A DNA stretch of 64,000 nucleotides from Eucommia ulmoides (taxonomy: Eukaryota > Streptophyta > Magnoliopsida > Garryales > Eucommiaceae), in the NCBI GenBank assembly GCA_016647705.1, contig CM028338.1, forward strand, positions 24,191,077 to 24,255,076. Reading direction: 5' to 3'. The translations under genes were made by a program, and so were the position numbers. Positions 42,599-55,162 of the stretch are shown here, in pieces. The stretch's first letter is position 1. Each line of letters opens with the position of its first letter. Under the pieces are notes generated by a model. The model saw only the letters and a program-made list of their open reading frames with translations. It was not told where the DNA came from and ran no database searches.

Positions 42599-44499
42599 AA
42601 AGTTTTAATGACTTGATAGGGAAAACTATGTCTACATCGATGACATGCTAGTGAAGAGTCTTCGAGTTGGAGAATGCTTTTTGCATCTTCAAAGTATTTA
42701 GCTTGCTAATACAACATGGAACGAAGTCAAATTTGAGCAAGTGAATCTTTGGTGTAGTCGTTGGAAAGTTCCTAAGCTACATGGTGATCAACAGAGGAAT
42801 AATGGTCAATTCAGACTAGATTAAAGCAATCATGGACATCTCATCAACCTGGAATGTTAAGTGCAAACCTTGGCGGGATGGGTTGCCATGATCAATAGGT
42901 TCATGTTGAAGTCTTTAGAAAAGTGCCTTTTGTTCTTCAAGCCTTTGAAGGAGGCAAAATCCCTTGGAGAATGGAGTGTGAGGAAGAATTTTGGAAGCTA
43001 AAGAAATACATTAACTCTCCGTTAATCCTGTTTATCCTGAAGGGGGTGGAGAGTTGTTCTTCTTATACCTCTGAGAGTTAGGCATGGCAATAAGTTCGAC
43101 ATTGATCAGAAAGTAAGTTAAAGTGCAAAAATTGGTTTTCTATGTAAACAAGGTGCTAGAGCAGTTGAAACATTGAAATATTGCGAGACGCAATCTTGGA
43201 AGAAGTTAAACTAGTTGTTTCCAATTCGGAATTCGATGTAATAATCATTTGTTGGATTCATCAAATCAACCAATTCATCTATATTGGAGAACTCCCTGAA
43301 GATTGTCTTGTAGTATGGAGAACAAGATACCGAGCGACGAGGTAGACACTCATCAATAACATCTTGTACAAAAAGTCTTACACAGGTCCTTGCAGTGCCT
43401 CAGACATGAAGAGGCAAGCTATGCCCTAAAAGAGATTGATGAAGAAATATGTGGTAACCACTCCGGAGTTGGGTCATTAGCAAAGAAGGCATGGAGGCAA
43501 GCATACTTTTGATCTACTATGGAGCACATTGCAAAAGATTTAGTAAGAAAATGTGACAACTGTTAGATATTCACATGCCTCTGAATGAGCTCATGCCTAT
43601 TGTAGGGTTGTGGTCATTTGCCCTGCGCAGGGGTGGGGGTAGACATCTTCGGTCCACTTCTGGTAGGAGTTGGATTGAAAAAGTTGCTAATGGTGACTAT
43701 TGACTATTTCATAAAATGGGTTGATGTTGAACTACTAGCACACCTGATGGGGAAAAAAATAATTCAGAATTTCACATGTAAGAACATAGTGTGCCGGTTA
43801 AAAATTTCAAAGGTCGCCATCAAAGATAGTTGTATGCAATTAGAGGAAATATTGTATGAGACTTCTGCAAAAATATTCAAATTTCGTTAACACTTCTCTT
43901 CTGCAAGTCATATGCAGCAGACAAACGGCCAGGTGGAAGTAACCAATTGAATGATTCTTCACAACCTGAGCACAAGACTTGAAAGATCAAAGTCACTTTG
44001 GGTGGATGATCTGCCTTCGGTACTGTACGGGGCGTATCATACAACGAGCCAAATTGCTATTGGACAAACCCTTTTTCTTAGGAACTGAGGCGATGATCCC
44101 TGTGGAGGTCGGACTCCCGACGTTGTGAATTCTCAGCGAAGAGAATGAAGCGGGGATGAGGATTAACGTAGACTTCTTGGAAGAAAAAGAGAATAAACGC
44201 ATCTAAGGCAAGAAACATACTAGCAACATATGGCAAATATACTACAATAAAAGTGTAAAGTCGAGGTCATTCCAAGTTGGGGACTTGGTGTTGAGAAAGA
44301 TAACCCTGCATAACAAAGAAAAGGGTATTGGAAAGCTTGGAATGACTTGGGAACGACACTACTAGGTAATCCGAGCTATTTGCCCCCAAGACATACGAGT
44401 TCGAGACTTTGGATGGAATAAAATTGGTTCACCCACAGAATGATAAGCACCTGAAGAAGTACTTAGTATTTTTTTGACTTTTTTTTTTTTTTTTTGGTA

Positions 44500-45100
44500 G
44501 TTATTTCAAGATTCAATAAAGCTTAAATATTTTTTAATATGGTTTCTTCCAATTTTGGTTGTTTGAAACATAACTAACGCCAAACTAGGGCCATCTGAAC
44601 TTCAGGGCATATTTGTTCTATACGGTTGAAGCATAACTAAACTGAACAAGGGGGCTGGGGGAGTCTTTTGTTCCATATTAGGGTGAAATAAACTAAGGCC
44701 AACAATCCTTAGATTGAAATAGAGGCAAAAATCTGTAGTTAAAATTAAGGGCAAGAAGTCTTTGATAAGAATTTTAAATTAAGGGCAAAAAAAATTAGTC
44801 ACAGTTAAAGCGAGAAAAATATGAAAAACGAAGCTACTCGAATTACCGGTGGCTCAATGAATTCTATAGTGAGAAATCTAAATGAAAGCACTACTCTTTT
44901 GAGTGGCTAGCTTGAAAAGTGACAAAATAAAATTGAGAGAAGATAAACACAGAGTCATGGAAAACGAAGAAAGTCTCTCATCAATATGATTTGAGTTACA
45001 TCGTCAGGTATATATATCCATGTACACAAAATTTTGCAGAAGAACTATCCCTACGGATTCTGCCTCCTCCTTGCTATGAAGCGAAAAACTTGTGTTCAGA
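44500..45100. other. Probable 3' tail of the Gypsy fossil, non-coding
   Basis: Follows the integrase end. Includes short repeated phrases (agggcaaaaa-like near 44715-44790, and caagggggctgggggagtc at 44647) of the sort found between integrase and 3' LTR in Tat elements. No LTR recognised. Confidence 0.35.
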
Positions 45101-45108
45101 CTCTTCGC

Positions 45109-45710
45109 TAGGACTGACAAAACAGGTAACAGGTTGTGTAACAGGTCATTACACGATAACACGAAACACGATAAGATCCAAATACGAACACGACACGATA
45201 AGCTTATTGTGTCAAACTACCCAAACACGAACACGACATGAAAATTATCGTGTCAACACGGCACGACACGATAATTTTTCGTGTCACACAATGACACAAA
45301 ACATATCAGGTAAACACGACACGATAAGACTTGATAGGTTTTCATTACACATTAATCTACTCATTACACGTTAACCCATTACACGTTAATGACCTGTTAA
45401 CCTGTTAAGTTGAATAAATGAGTAGGGTTAGGGAAATATGAATATATATATATATATATATATATGAGGTACTAAATTATAATATTTGATAATTTGAGAA
45501 TGTAAAAATAATTTATTAAATTAACGGGTAACCTATTAGATCTCAGGTTATCGTGTAACCTGAATATACGAAATTTTTATCGTGTAATCTATTGAGTTAT
45601 CGGGTTTGACACGATAACGACCTGATACCTGATAAGCAAAACTTAGACCTGATAATTTCGTATCAGTCTCGTATCGTGTCATCGTGTAAATACTTGTTTT
45701 GCCAGCCTTA
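45109..45710. mobile_element. hAT-type MITE with 8-bp target duplication
   Basis: 602 bp. Ends taggactgacaaaacaggt and complement taaggctggcaaaacaagt match at most positions. Flanks ctcttcgc (45101-45108) and ctcttcac (45711-45718) agree at 7 of 8, the hAT duplication length. The interior has many copies of acacgata/cacgacacgata and its complement, so it can fold extensively, and a TA run at about 45440-45464. It has no transposase. Confidence 0.8.
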
Positions 45711-45719
45711 CTCTTCACC

Positions 45720-47380
45720 CATGCCTCTCTTTCGATTCTGAATCCTTCATCTCCATTCATAACTCTAGCTAATGAAATCTTTGCTTCCTTTGATGGCTAT
45801 CTTGCATCATCATTAAACATCTGCAACCATTGTTCTTGTGGTCTATGTTGTGGTGTAGTTTCTTGATCTTCTTCCGCAACGAGCCTTTTGGCTTTCTTCT
45901 TCTTGATGGTTTTTTTCTCATTCCGTGTGTTATCTTAGTCTTCTTGTACCTTCCATCCTTAGTTTCTTGTTTCACTAGTGAATTTGTGCTTTTGATTTGC
46001 TGCTGAATTACTTACTCGAAAATCCTATCACGATTAGTAAATGGTTAGTGCAATCAACATATTCTATGATATATATGTATCCGAATGATCATGTTTGTAC
46101 ATGTATCATATATGCATGAATAATCATATGTTATGTATGGCATAGATTGTTATGGCATAATTATATATTCACATAAGCTATGTAGACGTGTAAACATGAT
46201 ATAACTCAATCTATTACATTTATATCCGTAGTATGATGTCATCAAATCTTAATATCTCAACATGGGGGACTCTCGATCGTGCATTCGGCCCCTTTTGCTT
46301 GGATAGGCTGATTAGCTACATTAATTTCCATGCTTTGTGCTTTGTCCCACGGTTTGTTCTTCAACCTTGATACACTTTTAATAGTACAACTAAGTGGAGT
46401 TCTGGTTCAAGAGACTTTTCGAGATTTAATATTGAGCCTTATGAGAAAAATACTATGATGACACAAAAGAAATTTTCATTTGAAAAAGTACGTCTCGAAT
46501 TTTCAATCTAGAGATGCTTGGTATGATTACAGCTCTAAATTTTGAAAACAATGGAAATTATCTACCGTGCTTGCAACTTGGCTTATTATAAAATATCAAA
46601 ATGTTTCGCTTGATTCTTAACTCTTTACTGACGCAAAGAATTAAAGCAATATGAAATGCAAAAGGAAGTTTTGGACCAATTCACGTACGATATCCTTAAA
46701 CTTGATAGAGTAAAAATCAAACAAAACAAGGATTTCTTATTAACTTCCATGGTTCATGTCTGACAGTTGAAAAAAGGATTTTTGTTTACAACAATCTTAT
46801 CGAGAAAATTAGGAAGTAGATGGATTTTTATTTTTTTTTGGTTTGGACTAAACCTCAAGCAGGCTTATTTGGGTCCAAACTCTTAAACGTTCTAAACATG
46901 AGTCATTTAACAATTTAAATCTCCTTTCATATCCTACATCACGGTCTCCTATAAGGGTTTGGGCAATACATCGACTTAGGATATTTATACGATACTCATA
47001 GATTTTGTCTAATGCAACTTATTCCTAGATCTTCATATCTCCTGTGTCTTGTAGGAACAATCATCTTAAGTTATACCTAGTCCTACAAGGTATCATTATT
47101 GGGACTATGCAGACGTAATGTAATGTCTTCCTGCCTCGAAGGGAATCACAATTATAACATAATGCATAAATGTAAAGTAAAAGCAAGTAAAGATATGTAA
47201 GTAAGTGAGGAAAGTAAACTGAGCTCCCACATCCTAATTAGAAATAAATTGAGAAGAGTAAGAAATATCAAAGTAATGACTGGATAGCATAAAATCAATT
47301 GGACTTGGGTTAATTTTAATTTTATTTGACATCCTAAACTTGGCACTCGAATCATTCTCAGCGGAGTCGCTAGTTGATGC
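45720..47380. other. AT-rich DNA, nothing firmly recognised
   Basis: No supported gene or repeat. 46850-47150 has a less AT-rich composition and might already belong to the LTR debris that follows. Confidence 0.4.
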
Positions 47381-47499
47381 ATTCAGCTTTCAAATTTATT
47401 TATTTTTAAGTGTCCTTTGAAACAATTTTGGAAAAAAATGATTTTGTCAAATCTTTTTATTTTGAAAAAAAAAAGTGTGGCACTTTCATATGCACCAAG

Positions 47500-48348
47500 T
47501 TTTATAAAAGGATTTGCGCAGAATTTTAAAAAAAATGAGTCACCACCTACCTTTGAGTTCAATTGGTGTGTTAGGCCATGGGGATCTTTTGAAAATATTT
47601 CTTTTATTTTGAAATGACCCAAAATTTAACTCCAAGAAAAGAAACAATCTAACCAAAGTTCGGAAGTCGGTTATGTTCGAGGAAGGACATTACGTACCCA
47701 AGACACCCGTCCAAAGACAGTACATTTGTCTAATAAAATTTTAATTAATTTTAGTCCGAATGTTTTGATTTTATCCATACAAAACTTTGAGATTCCTTTC
47801 TGAACAAATTGGAAAGTTTTTTTTTTCAATTTCTAACGACATGATGAAATATTTTTCAGTTGGATTTTTTTTATGTTCGCTGGTACAACCGCTTCTCAAT
47901 TATGCTTGAAATTGATGAGTTTGGTCCCCGAACGTTTGATATGGACAATATGCATGAAAATATTTTTTGATTTATGTTTTTCGGAGGAAAAAAAAGTTCG
48001 ATCCTTTTCAAATTTGTTTTTTTTTAGAGGAAACATGATTCAATTTTTATTTTTTTTGAAAAGAACTTTGGTTATTTTTTTTAGGAAAAAGATAAGTTTG
48101 ATCTTTTTTATTTAAAAAAAAAAAAAAAAAACATGATTTTGATTTGATGGTTTTTTTGGGGGAAAAAAAATCTTTGATCTTTATCTTTTCTTTTTCATTT
48201 TATTTTTTCGAAAAAAAAAAATAATTGATCTTTTGTTTTGTTTCTACGAAAAGTTTTATTTGGAAAATATTTACTTCTTGAATTAAAAAAAAAAAAAAAG
48301 AAAAAAAAATGATTTCATTTGATTTGTTTTGGGATTTTTTTTTTTTTA

Positions 48349-48382
<34 letters not shown>

Positions 48383-49890
48383 CAGGGAAAAGAAAACTTT
48401 GGTCTTTTTGTTTTGTTTTTAAGAAAAGTTTTACTTGGAAATTATTTAGTGAAAAATTACATGATTTGATTTGATTTCTTTTAAGAAAAAGAAAACTTTG
48501 ATCTTTTGTTTTATTTTGAAGAAACATTTTAGTGGGAAAACATTTCTTCTTGAATTAAAAAAACAAAACAAACAAACATGCTTTCATTATTTTTTATCCT
48601 TTTTTTAGGAAAATAAATCTTTGATTTTTTTATTTTTTTTAGGTGAAAGAAGACTTTAATGTTCTTTCGTTTTGTTTTGTTTTAGAAAATTTTACTTGGA
48701 AACATTACTAAAAAAACTTGGGTTTATTTATTTATTTTGGGAAAAAGAATGATTTCTTGGGAAACATGATTTTTTTTAATTAGGAAATATTTTTTCCCCT
48801 TCTAGAAATACATGATTATATATATATATATAAAATCTCCATGCGATTTTGATGCATTTCAAACATTTGGATGGAAAGACACTCAAATGAAAAGGCCAAG
48901 TACGTGGAAAATTTGGTGAATTCCAAATTTCTAACTTAAAATTCAACTTTGACAATTGTTTTCATACACCTACCATTTTGATGATAATAAGTTGTGACAT
49001 ACAACATTTTATTGGATCCATTGAATATGAAAAAACACTTAAAAGTTGCTTGTCGATTTCACAAATTTTGAAAAACAAATGAAACTGGGGATAAAAATTG
49101 ATTTTTTTTCAAAACATTGATTTCAATTGTTTTTATCAAAATTATTTTTTGAAAAATGAAATTGACCAGTTAAAATATAATATGCTTAAAAAATTTGACT
49201 CCAATTTCATCTATTTGGCCCGGAAACCAACTTTTACAAAATTTAAATTTTGATCCCAAAGTTTTCTTTTGACCCTCCAAATTTTAATTGGCTATCCAAT
49301 TTGATTTTTTGTGGAATTAATTTTATTCTCCTAGGATTTAAATTCATTATTGGAACCCCAATCCGCCTCTTAGAATTCCAATGGAAATTTATCAAAATTC
49401 TAATCAAATCCCTAAATTTTTCAAGTTGAAGAATTATTTCAATTAGTTTACTTGGGACATAACGGGGATTATAGAACGTCCATTGAACTTGTTTTGAGAT
49501 TAATAAACTCTGCAAATATTAAATTTAAACCTAAAGAAAAATTAACCTTTTAATTTTCCCCCAAAACTTGTTAAATTGTAAAGAATTTTCAATCCACTTT
49601 CAATAAGGCCCAATTATGGTTCAAAATCCTTAATTGAATAACTTTGGACTCAATCCGACCTTTTTAACATTAATTTAAAATCTTGTAGTTTTAATTTTGT
49701 ACTTCAAGTTTTCAATTTAGTCCTAAAAGTTTTCAATTGCAATTTTAAAGCTCAAATTAATTCTCAAAACTTTTGGATTGGAAATTTCCATTTTAATTTT
49801 GATATTTTTAAATTCATTAAAACTCGACTTGTCATTTTTTTTTTTAATGTAAATGATGCAGGACAAAACACGATGTCTGTAGGGGTAAGT
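47500..49890 (+). mobile_element. Tat-type Gypsy LTR debris
   Basis: 47531-47720 (gagtcaccacctacc, gttatgttcgaggaag, caagacacccg) lines up with 59606-59790 of the intact solo LTR downstream. The right end near 49859-49885 (aggacaaaacacgatgtctg) corresponds to that LTR's 3' end (gacaaaatgtgatgtctaca). In between, 47860-48800 is made of A and T runs with a loosely repeated ~130-170-bp pattern (ggaaaacatttcttcttgaa recurs). The left edge is not defined. Old and broken. Confidence 0.5.
48350..48382. repeat. Long T homopolymer
   Basis: Near-pure T tract within the LTR debris. Length may be uncertain in assembly. Confidence 0.8.
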
Positions 49891-49899
49891 ATCTATTTT

Positions 49900-51130
49900 T
49901 CTTCAAACTATTTTGAGCCCTCTAATGAGTCATTCAAAAAATATTCAAAATCTTTGTCAGTTGTCGTTTTGCCCTCAAAGAATCCATTTCAAAAATAAAT
50001 CCAAATCTTTACAATTTCAACAAACTGAAGGGATTGTTTTAGGGAAGAAAAAAATATCAAAATATTTGCCACCCCACGAATGGGTCTTTTAAAAAATTCA
50101 TAATCTTTTCTGCACATTCAAAAATAAGATATAAAATCCGTAAAACCCATTGAAGTGGTCATTTTAAAAATTCAAAGCCTTTCCGACCCTATGAAGGGGC
50201 CAATTCAAAAACATTTCAAAACAAATCAAATCAAATTCTATTCATCCCCGCGTAGGGTTAGTTCCAAAAGATGAAGTCTTTTAAATTGAGATCTCATTAA
50301 GGGATCATTTAAAAAATGTCCATGACTTTCCTATTCTAATCTTGCGAACGGGTTATTTAAAAAAAAAAAAAAAAATCATCTCCGCAGAGGGGTCATTTAA
50401 GAAGAATCAAAATCTTTTCAACTTCGTGAAGGGGTAATTTCAAAATTCAAAATCTTCAGAGCTTGAGAAGGGAGTCATTTAAAAAAAATAAATTAAAACC
50501 TTTCCAACCTCACTAATGGGTGGTTTTATAAGTATTTTCAAATATGTTTTCAACCCTGAGAAAGGGTCATTTAAAAGATTCAAAATCTTTCCGCTCCCTC
50601 AAAGGGGTCATTTTAAAAGGAAAAAAATACAAGTTTGTTCAATTCCAACCCCATGGAGAGGTCATTTAAAAAGGATTCAAAATCTTTCCATCCCCACGAA
50701 GGGGTCAATAAAAAAAATCAAAGTCCTTCCAACCGCGCAAATAGGTTATTTAAAAAAAAAATCAATCAAAATGTTTCCAACCCTGTGCAGGGGTCATTCC
50801 AAAAGATCAAGTCTTTTCAATTTCAATCCCATGAAGGAATAATTCAAAAAATTTCCAAGCCTTTTAAAATTTGATCTAGTGAAGGGGCCAGTTCAAAAAA
50901 ATCAAAATTTTCAATCCCGCGAAAGGGTCATTTCCAAAAAAAATAAAATGTTTTCAAATTTGCGAATTTTAAAATTTAAAATCTTCCCAACCACCTTGAA
51001 TGAGGTCATTTCAAAAAATTCAAAGCTTGTCCAACCCATTGAAAGGAGCCGTTTTAGAAATATTTTCAAAAACTTTTCAACCCAAGGTATTGACTTGATA
51101 TTGGGCATCGCCAAGGTACGTAGGCAAACC
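49900..51130 (+). repeat. Degenerate ~55-bp tandem array (gaaggggtcatttaaaa)
   Basis: About twenty diverged units of the pattern cccxcgaaggggtcatttaa + aaattcaaaatctttccaac, spaced roughly 45-65 bp. It directly follows the Tat LTR end and precedes gtacgtaggcaaaccgagg (51116) and ggatatgtaggcaatccacc (51453), phrases typical of these elements, so it is probably the leader of the same fossil. An open frame at 50516-50842 merely translates the repeat (PxRGHxKRIxNL). Confidence 0.65.
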
Positions 51131-53467
51131 GAGGAGGTTTAGTCCCCCGAGGCAAAACGTCTCGTAAATATCATCCCCTTGCCTTGGGATGGGCCACATC
51201 ATACTTTAATTTGGTTCTTGCTATGAAATTTATTTCTTACATACCCCAACCCCGTGTTGAGGCACATTTTACCCAAAATAGACTTTCGATTTTTCTTTCG
51301 GTGAACATTTTACTTCTCTTGCTACGAAGTGCCATGAATCATTTGCATCTCTGAGGCTAACTGCCTTTGTCCCACCACTTCATTCCCTTGTCCAAGGCGG
51401 AAAGAGTCATTCATTTGTACAAACTATGTTTCGACTTGATTTTTGAAAAGATTGGGATATGTAGGCAATCCACCTCGGGTTCGGTTTCCCTTCTTTATTC
51501 ATTTAGTGTCCTAGATGGTGAAACAAAATAAAATATGATTCTTGTCTTTATCACAACGAGTAAATCCATATAACAAAGAAGGGCAGTTGTAGAAATCGTA
51601 TCTTGTTCCAGTATTACATCAAATTTTATTTAACTTCAATTTTTTTTTTTCCAACTCGATTTTTCTCAACATTAAAAATTTTCAATTCAAAATTGGAGAT
51701 CTCTAATTGGATATTTCAAGGACAGTTCGATAAATTGGTCTTCAATTTTAATTTAGAAAATTAGTGGTCAAACTTGAAATTTACCAAGTATTTGGTTTTG
51801 GGTCTAATTAACCCAATTGGAAGCATTTTTCAATTACACAACAAGTTTTAAGGGAGACAGTTGAATTTTTAAATAATTAATGTCATGAAAATCAATTAAA
51901 ACCAATCAAGCAAGTTTAATTTTTGTTTCAATCTGGACTAACTGCAAATTTTGTTAACGAAATTGGCTGAAATGTCATTAATATAGGGATATTTTTGTCA
52001 TTTTTCTCATTTTGGTGGATTTTTAAATCGACCACGAGGTTTTCAAAGGTGACACATTTGATCTTTTATAGATTATTTGTTGGTTTTAATAGAGTTGATG
52101 ATAGATTATGTTAATTTTATTTTTTTGAGAGAATGAGTGAGATATTTACTCAAGTGTTTGTGAGATAATTGGGTAATTTCTTTACAATATAGTAAAAAAT
52201 TGTATTGCTCTCAAGTAATTTCTACCCAAAAAGTACGGTTACTTTTTAGTTACTTTTGATTCTTCTTTTATGTTTTTTAATTAGGGGTTATATGAGAACT
52301 TCCATTTTCTAATTGTTAATTTTAGAAATTTAATTTATCATATGACAATTTGTAATAATTGTTTTTTGTAGCAGTGAAAATATTTTGTTGATAAATAAGT
52401 TAATCTTAGAAGTGAGATAGACATTGTAAAAATCCTTTCAATAAGATTCCACAAATTTAGTTTATTTTTATTTGAAGGTAAACACTAGACAAATTTATTA
52501 GAATTTGATTATATAGCTACACTATTTTAACATAAACTGGTGCAAGATTTATTTGTTGTTTTAATTACGTTCAGAGATCAGTTCTAGTATTTTGAGCTTT
52601 ACATCTTTTAGTTTCTTGATTTTAATTTTAATAATAGTCTATATAATCTTTAGGAGTACGATTGTTGTGCTCCATTATTTACTAGCTTATCTTCTATTTA
52701 ATTTTTTTGAAGTTTCTCTTATAATAATTTAGCCTAACTAAAGTTAATCTTATCGAAGCCCATTGAAATTAAAAAGTACTTTAACACAATAAACGCACAA
52801 ATTATCTCAATGTTGCATTGAATGTCGATGATATCGAGAATACTATCACTTTTGCTATATTTTGTAGTTGAGTTTTTTGTATTTAAACAACTATCAATTG
52901 ACTTCGACTGTGATATGTTGTGATGACGATCATATAAATGGAAGATTCTTTGTTTTGTATTTTTAAATTTGGTGTATTTTTTTAAAATAAATATTAAATA
53001 ATTGGTTTGTTCTTGCACTTTTCTATGTATAGTTCACTTGATTCAAATTTATTTTTCTTTACTGTGTTTGATATTATGTTTTTTTCTAAACTATGATATT
53101 AAAAGGTTATTCGAATTCTAAATTACTTCAATTTTATGTTTTACTTGATTTACTTCAAATTTTTGTTTTCTTTCTAACTTTGTCTATTGTTTTATGTTTT
53201 TTTTTTACAAGTGATCAATAAGAATCGTAATTTCTTTTCTGATTTTTTTTTTAATTAGACCAATAAAAAATATTTCATATACTTCTCATATTGTATTTCT
53301 TATTTTTCTCCAATTATTTTGGATTTTTTTTTATTTCTTGTAAATACATGCATTAATTACGTTTTTCTATTCTTTCTTTTTATTTTTTTACTAGCACATA
53401 ATCTGTGCCTCAAGCTCCAATTTAAAAAAATAGAATTGTTTCATATTCCAGTTTTTTTTTAAAATTG

Positions 53468-53470
<3 letters not shown>
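51130..53470. other. End of LTR-element leader, then AT-rich DNA with nothing recognised
   Basis: 51130-51500 still reads like Tat-element leader (caaaacgtctcg, tgtaggcaatcc). From about 51600 to 53470 the DNA is very AT-rich, with no supported gene, inverted repeat or homology. Confidence 0.4.

Positions 53471-53471
<1 letters not shown>

Positions 53472-53511
<40 letters not shown>
53472..53511. repeat. (TA)20 microsatellite
   Basis: Uninterrupted ta dinucleotides. Confidence 0.93.
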
Positions 53512-53516
<5 letters not shown>

Positions 53517-53573
53517 ATTTAAAAATAAACAAAGAAAGACAACAAAAAAACGACAAATTTAGGCGAGTACCTG

Positions 53574-53663
53574 ACCTGCGTTGCAGGTTTGTACAACCTG
53601 CAAGGCAGGTTGAAGATCCTGGGGTGGGTATGCCTATAAAAGGCAATCCCCAATGCCCACCCC
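53574..53663 (+). promoter_or_regulatory. Two hairpins around a TATA-like box, then a CT tract
   Basis: First hairpin: acctgcgttgcaggtt (53574-53589), a 5-base loop, then aacctgcaaggcaggt (53595-53610); 15 of 16 positions pair. Second: ggggtggg (53621-53628) pairs with cccacccc (53656-53663), enclosing TGCCT-ATAAA-AGGCA (53631-53645), which itself pairs and contains TATAAAA. A CT run (53668-53699) follows. This resembles a core promoter with a pyrimidine-rich leader, perhaps of a lost short-LTR element. No gene clearly follows. Confidence 0.4.

Positions 53664-53667
<4 letters not shown>

Positions 53668-53699
<32 letters not shown>
53668..53699. repeat. CT microsatellite
   Basis: Uninterrupted ct run after the hairpins. 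Confidence 0.9.
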
Positions 53700-53701
<2 letters not shown>

Positions 53702-53989
53702 CAAAGAACTATCATTTTTCCAACTCCCCTCTATTCTCCTATTTCCTACCCTCTCCTCCCTTAAACATTTGCCTCATTAAATAGAAATAGACCGAAAAAG
53801 GAAAAAAAATGGTCAAGTTTCATCTTCAATAAGAACAAGTGCACAAGAAAAAATTGAAGTGTTTTCACTTCAAAAAAGAAAATCATGGTATATTCACTCT
53901 CTAATCTCCTTTAAATTACATTTTAAATGAAGATAAAAAAAAAAATAAACAAGAACACACTTGTAATCCCTCCCCCTTATCTCATGTTC

Positions 53990-54320
53990 TTTATTTTCTT
54001 TTCTTGTAAAAAATATTAAAAAAATCTTCTTATGGAATTTGTGTAGTTGGACCCTTGTGAACACAATGATTTTTTGTAGGATAAAAAAAATCAACTCATA
54101 TTCTCTATGGTACTTATGTAGTTGGACTTCCTTGTGGATACACTGAAATACCATTAAAAAATTATTTAAACTTGAAACAAATTCTTTATGGTACTTGTGT
54201 AGTTGGACTTCTAAGTGAATACAATGAAATAACATAAAAATGAAAACTAAAAAATTCAAACCACATTTTCCACTGTGAGTACATGGTTGAATCATGTTGT
54301 CGATACAACGAAAAATCATG
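53990..54320. repeat. Tandem repeat of about 75 bp, three to four copies
   Basis: The phrase ggtacttxtgtagttggac recurs near 54040, 54108 and 54190, with a worn copy near 54275. Each is followed by gtgxatacaxtgaaatxxcat. A minus-strand open frame of 186 codons (53894-54454) is mostly this repeat translated (CIHxEVQLHKYHKE) plus an Arg/Glu run from the adjacent CT tract, so I do not call it a gene. Confidence 0.65.
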
Positions 54321-54330
54321 AAAAAAGGAA

Positions 54331-54341
54331 CATCTAGGTTC

Positions 54342-54379
<38 letters not shown>

Positions 54380-54860
54380 GTTCCTCTTTGATTTCAAAAC
54401 CCTATATTTTGAAATAGAGGGATTAGGGTTCTCTATTTTGATTCTCAATTTCATTTAAGTTTATTATTAGCTTCGATTAGTTTAGGAAACATTTGTTTAG
54501 GGTTTTGGATTTTAAAATTGATTTTTAATTTGAGTTGGGACACCGATGGTTGCTGCTCTCTCTCCTTCTTTTGGTGTAATGGTTCCATCGTCAAGAACAT
54601 CCCCTTCACTGAACCGCGACCACCGTCATTGTCAAGAGCAATAGAGGTTCGTCTTTTTTTTTTTCCCTCTCTCTCTATCCCTCTTCCTCTCTGCCTTTTG
54701 AATTTTTGATTTGATCAAATTTGAAAATCGATCATCTCTGTTTTGATTCTCAATTTCATTTAAGTTTATTATTAATTTCGATTAGTTTGGGATTTTTTTT
54801 AACAAATTTTGGATTTTGAAATTGATTTCTAATATGAGTTGGACACTGATAGTAGCGTTG
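54331..54860. repeat. Direct repeat, two copies offset by about 305-315 bp
   Basis: Both copies start aggttcgtct followed by a pyrimidine tract (54331 and 54645). Both contain ttgattctcaatttcattta, gttggaca-like and aaattgatttxtaat blocks in the same order. They are diverged but clearly related. Confidence 0.6.
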
Positions 54861-55162
54861 GTTTGGCGTATGAATGGCAACATGGCGATAAGGGTAGTGA
54901 ACTATTGCAGTAGTGGTAGTTGAGAACACCATCACTTTTAAGCATAGCGAAACAACATCATTTTTAAGCACGATGCACTGAAAATACCGCATTGTTCTTG
55001 ACAACGAGTTTCATGGTTGTTCTCTCTAACTTTCTCTCTTCATTTATCTGAAAATTAATGTTTGAATCATGTGATACAATTTGTTAGTTAATGGTATATG
55101 GTTTTGATGGAAAAATAAGTTTAGTTTCAATTAAATGCATTTTGGTATGATAAAGTAACTTA

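Larger units (their letters stand above)
38280..44500 (+). mobile_element. Ty3/Gypsy (Tat-like) retrotransposon fossil, broken
   Basis: Parts in order on +: probable end of a 5' LTR (to about 38630), a primer-binding region (38633-38653, a decayed form of ttggcgccgtctgtgggaa), gag (about 39480-40530, with a tandem duplication), protease (about 41020-41170, VLVDTG), reverse transcriptase (about 41840-42700, with the YIDDML box near 42635), RNase H (about 42950-43350) and integrase (about 43430-44400, GVDIFGPLLVG). Integrase after RNase H marks it as Gypsy. The 3' LTR was not found. The coding parts carry many breaks, so it is old. A small DNA element sits in the RT. The left edge is a guess. 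Confidence 0.75.

Noticed and set aside
50516-51142. Basic repeat proteins at 50516-50842 and 50879-51142
   Set aside because: They translate the degenerate tandem array in arbitrary frames; unit length is not kept as a multiple of three.
53894-54454. Minus-strand 186-codon frame with CIHxEVQLHKYHKE repeats
   Set aside because: Coextensive with the tandem DNA repeat and a CT microsatellite; no start context or homology supports a gene.
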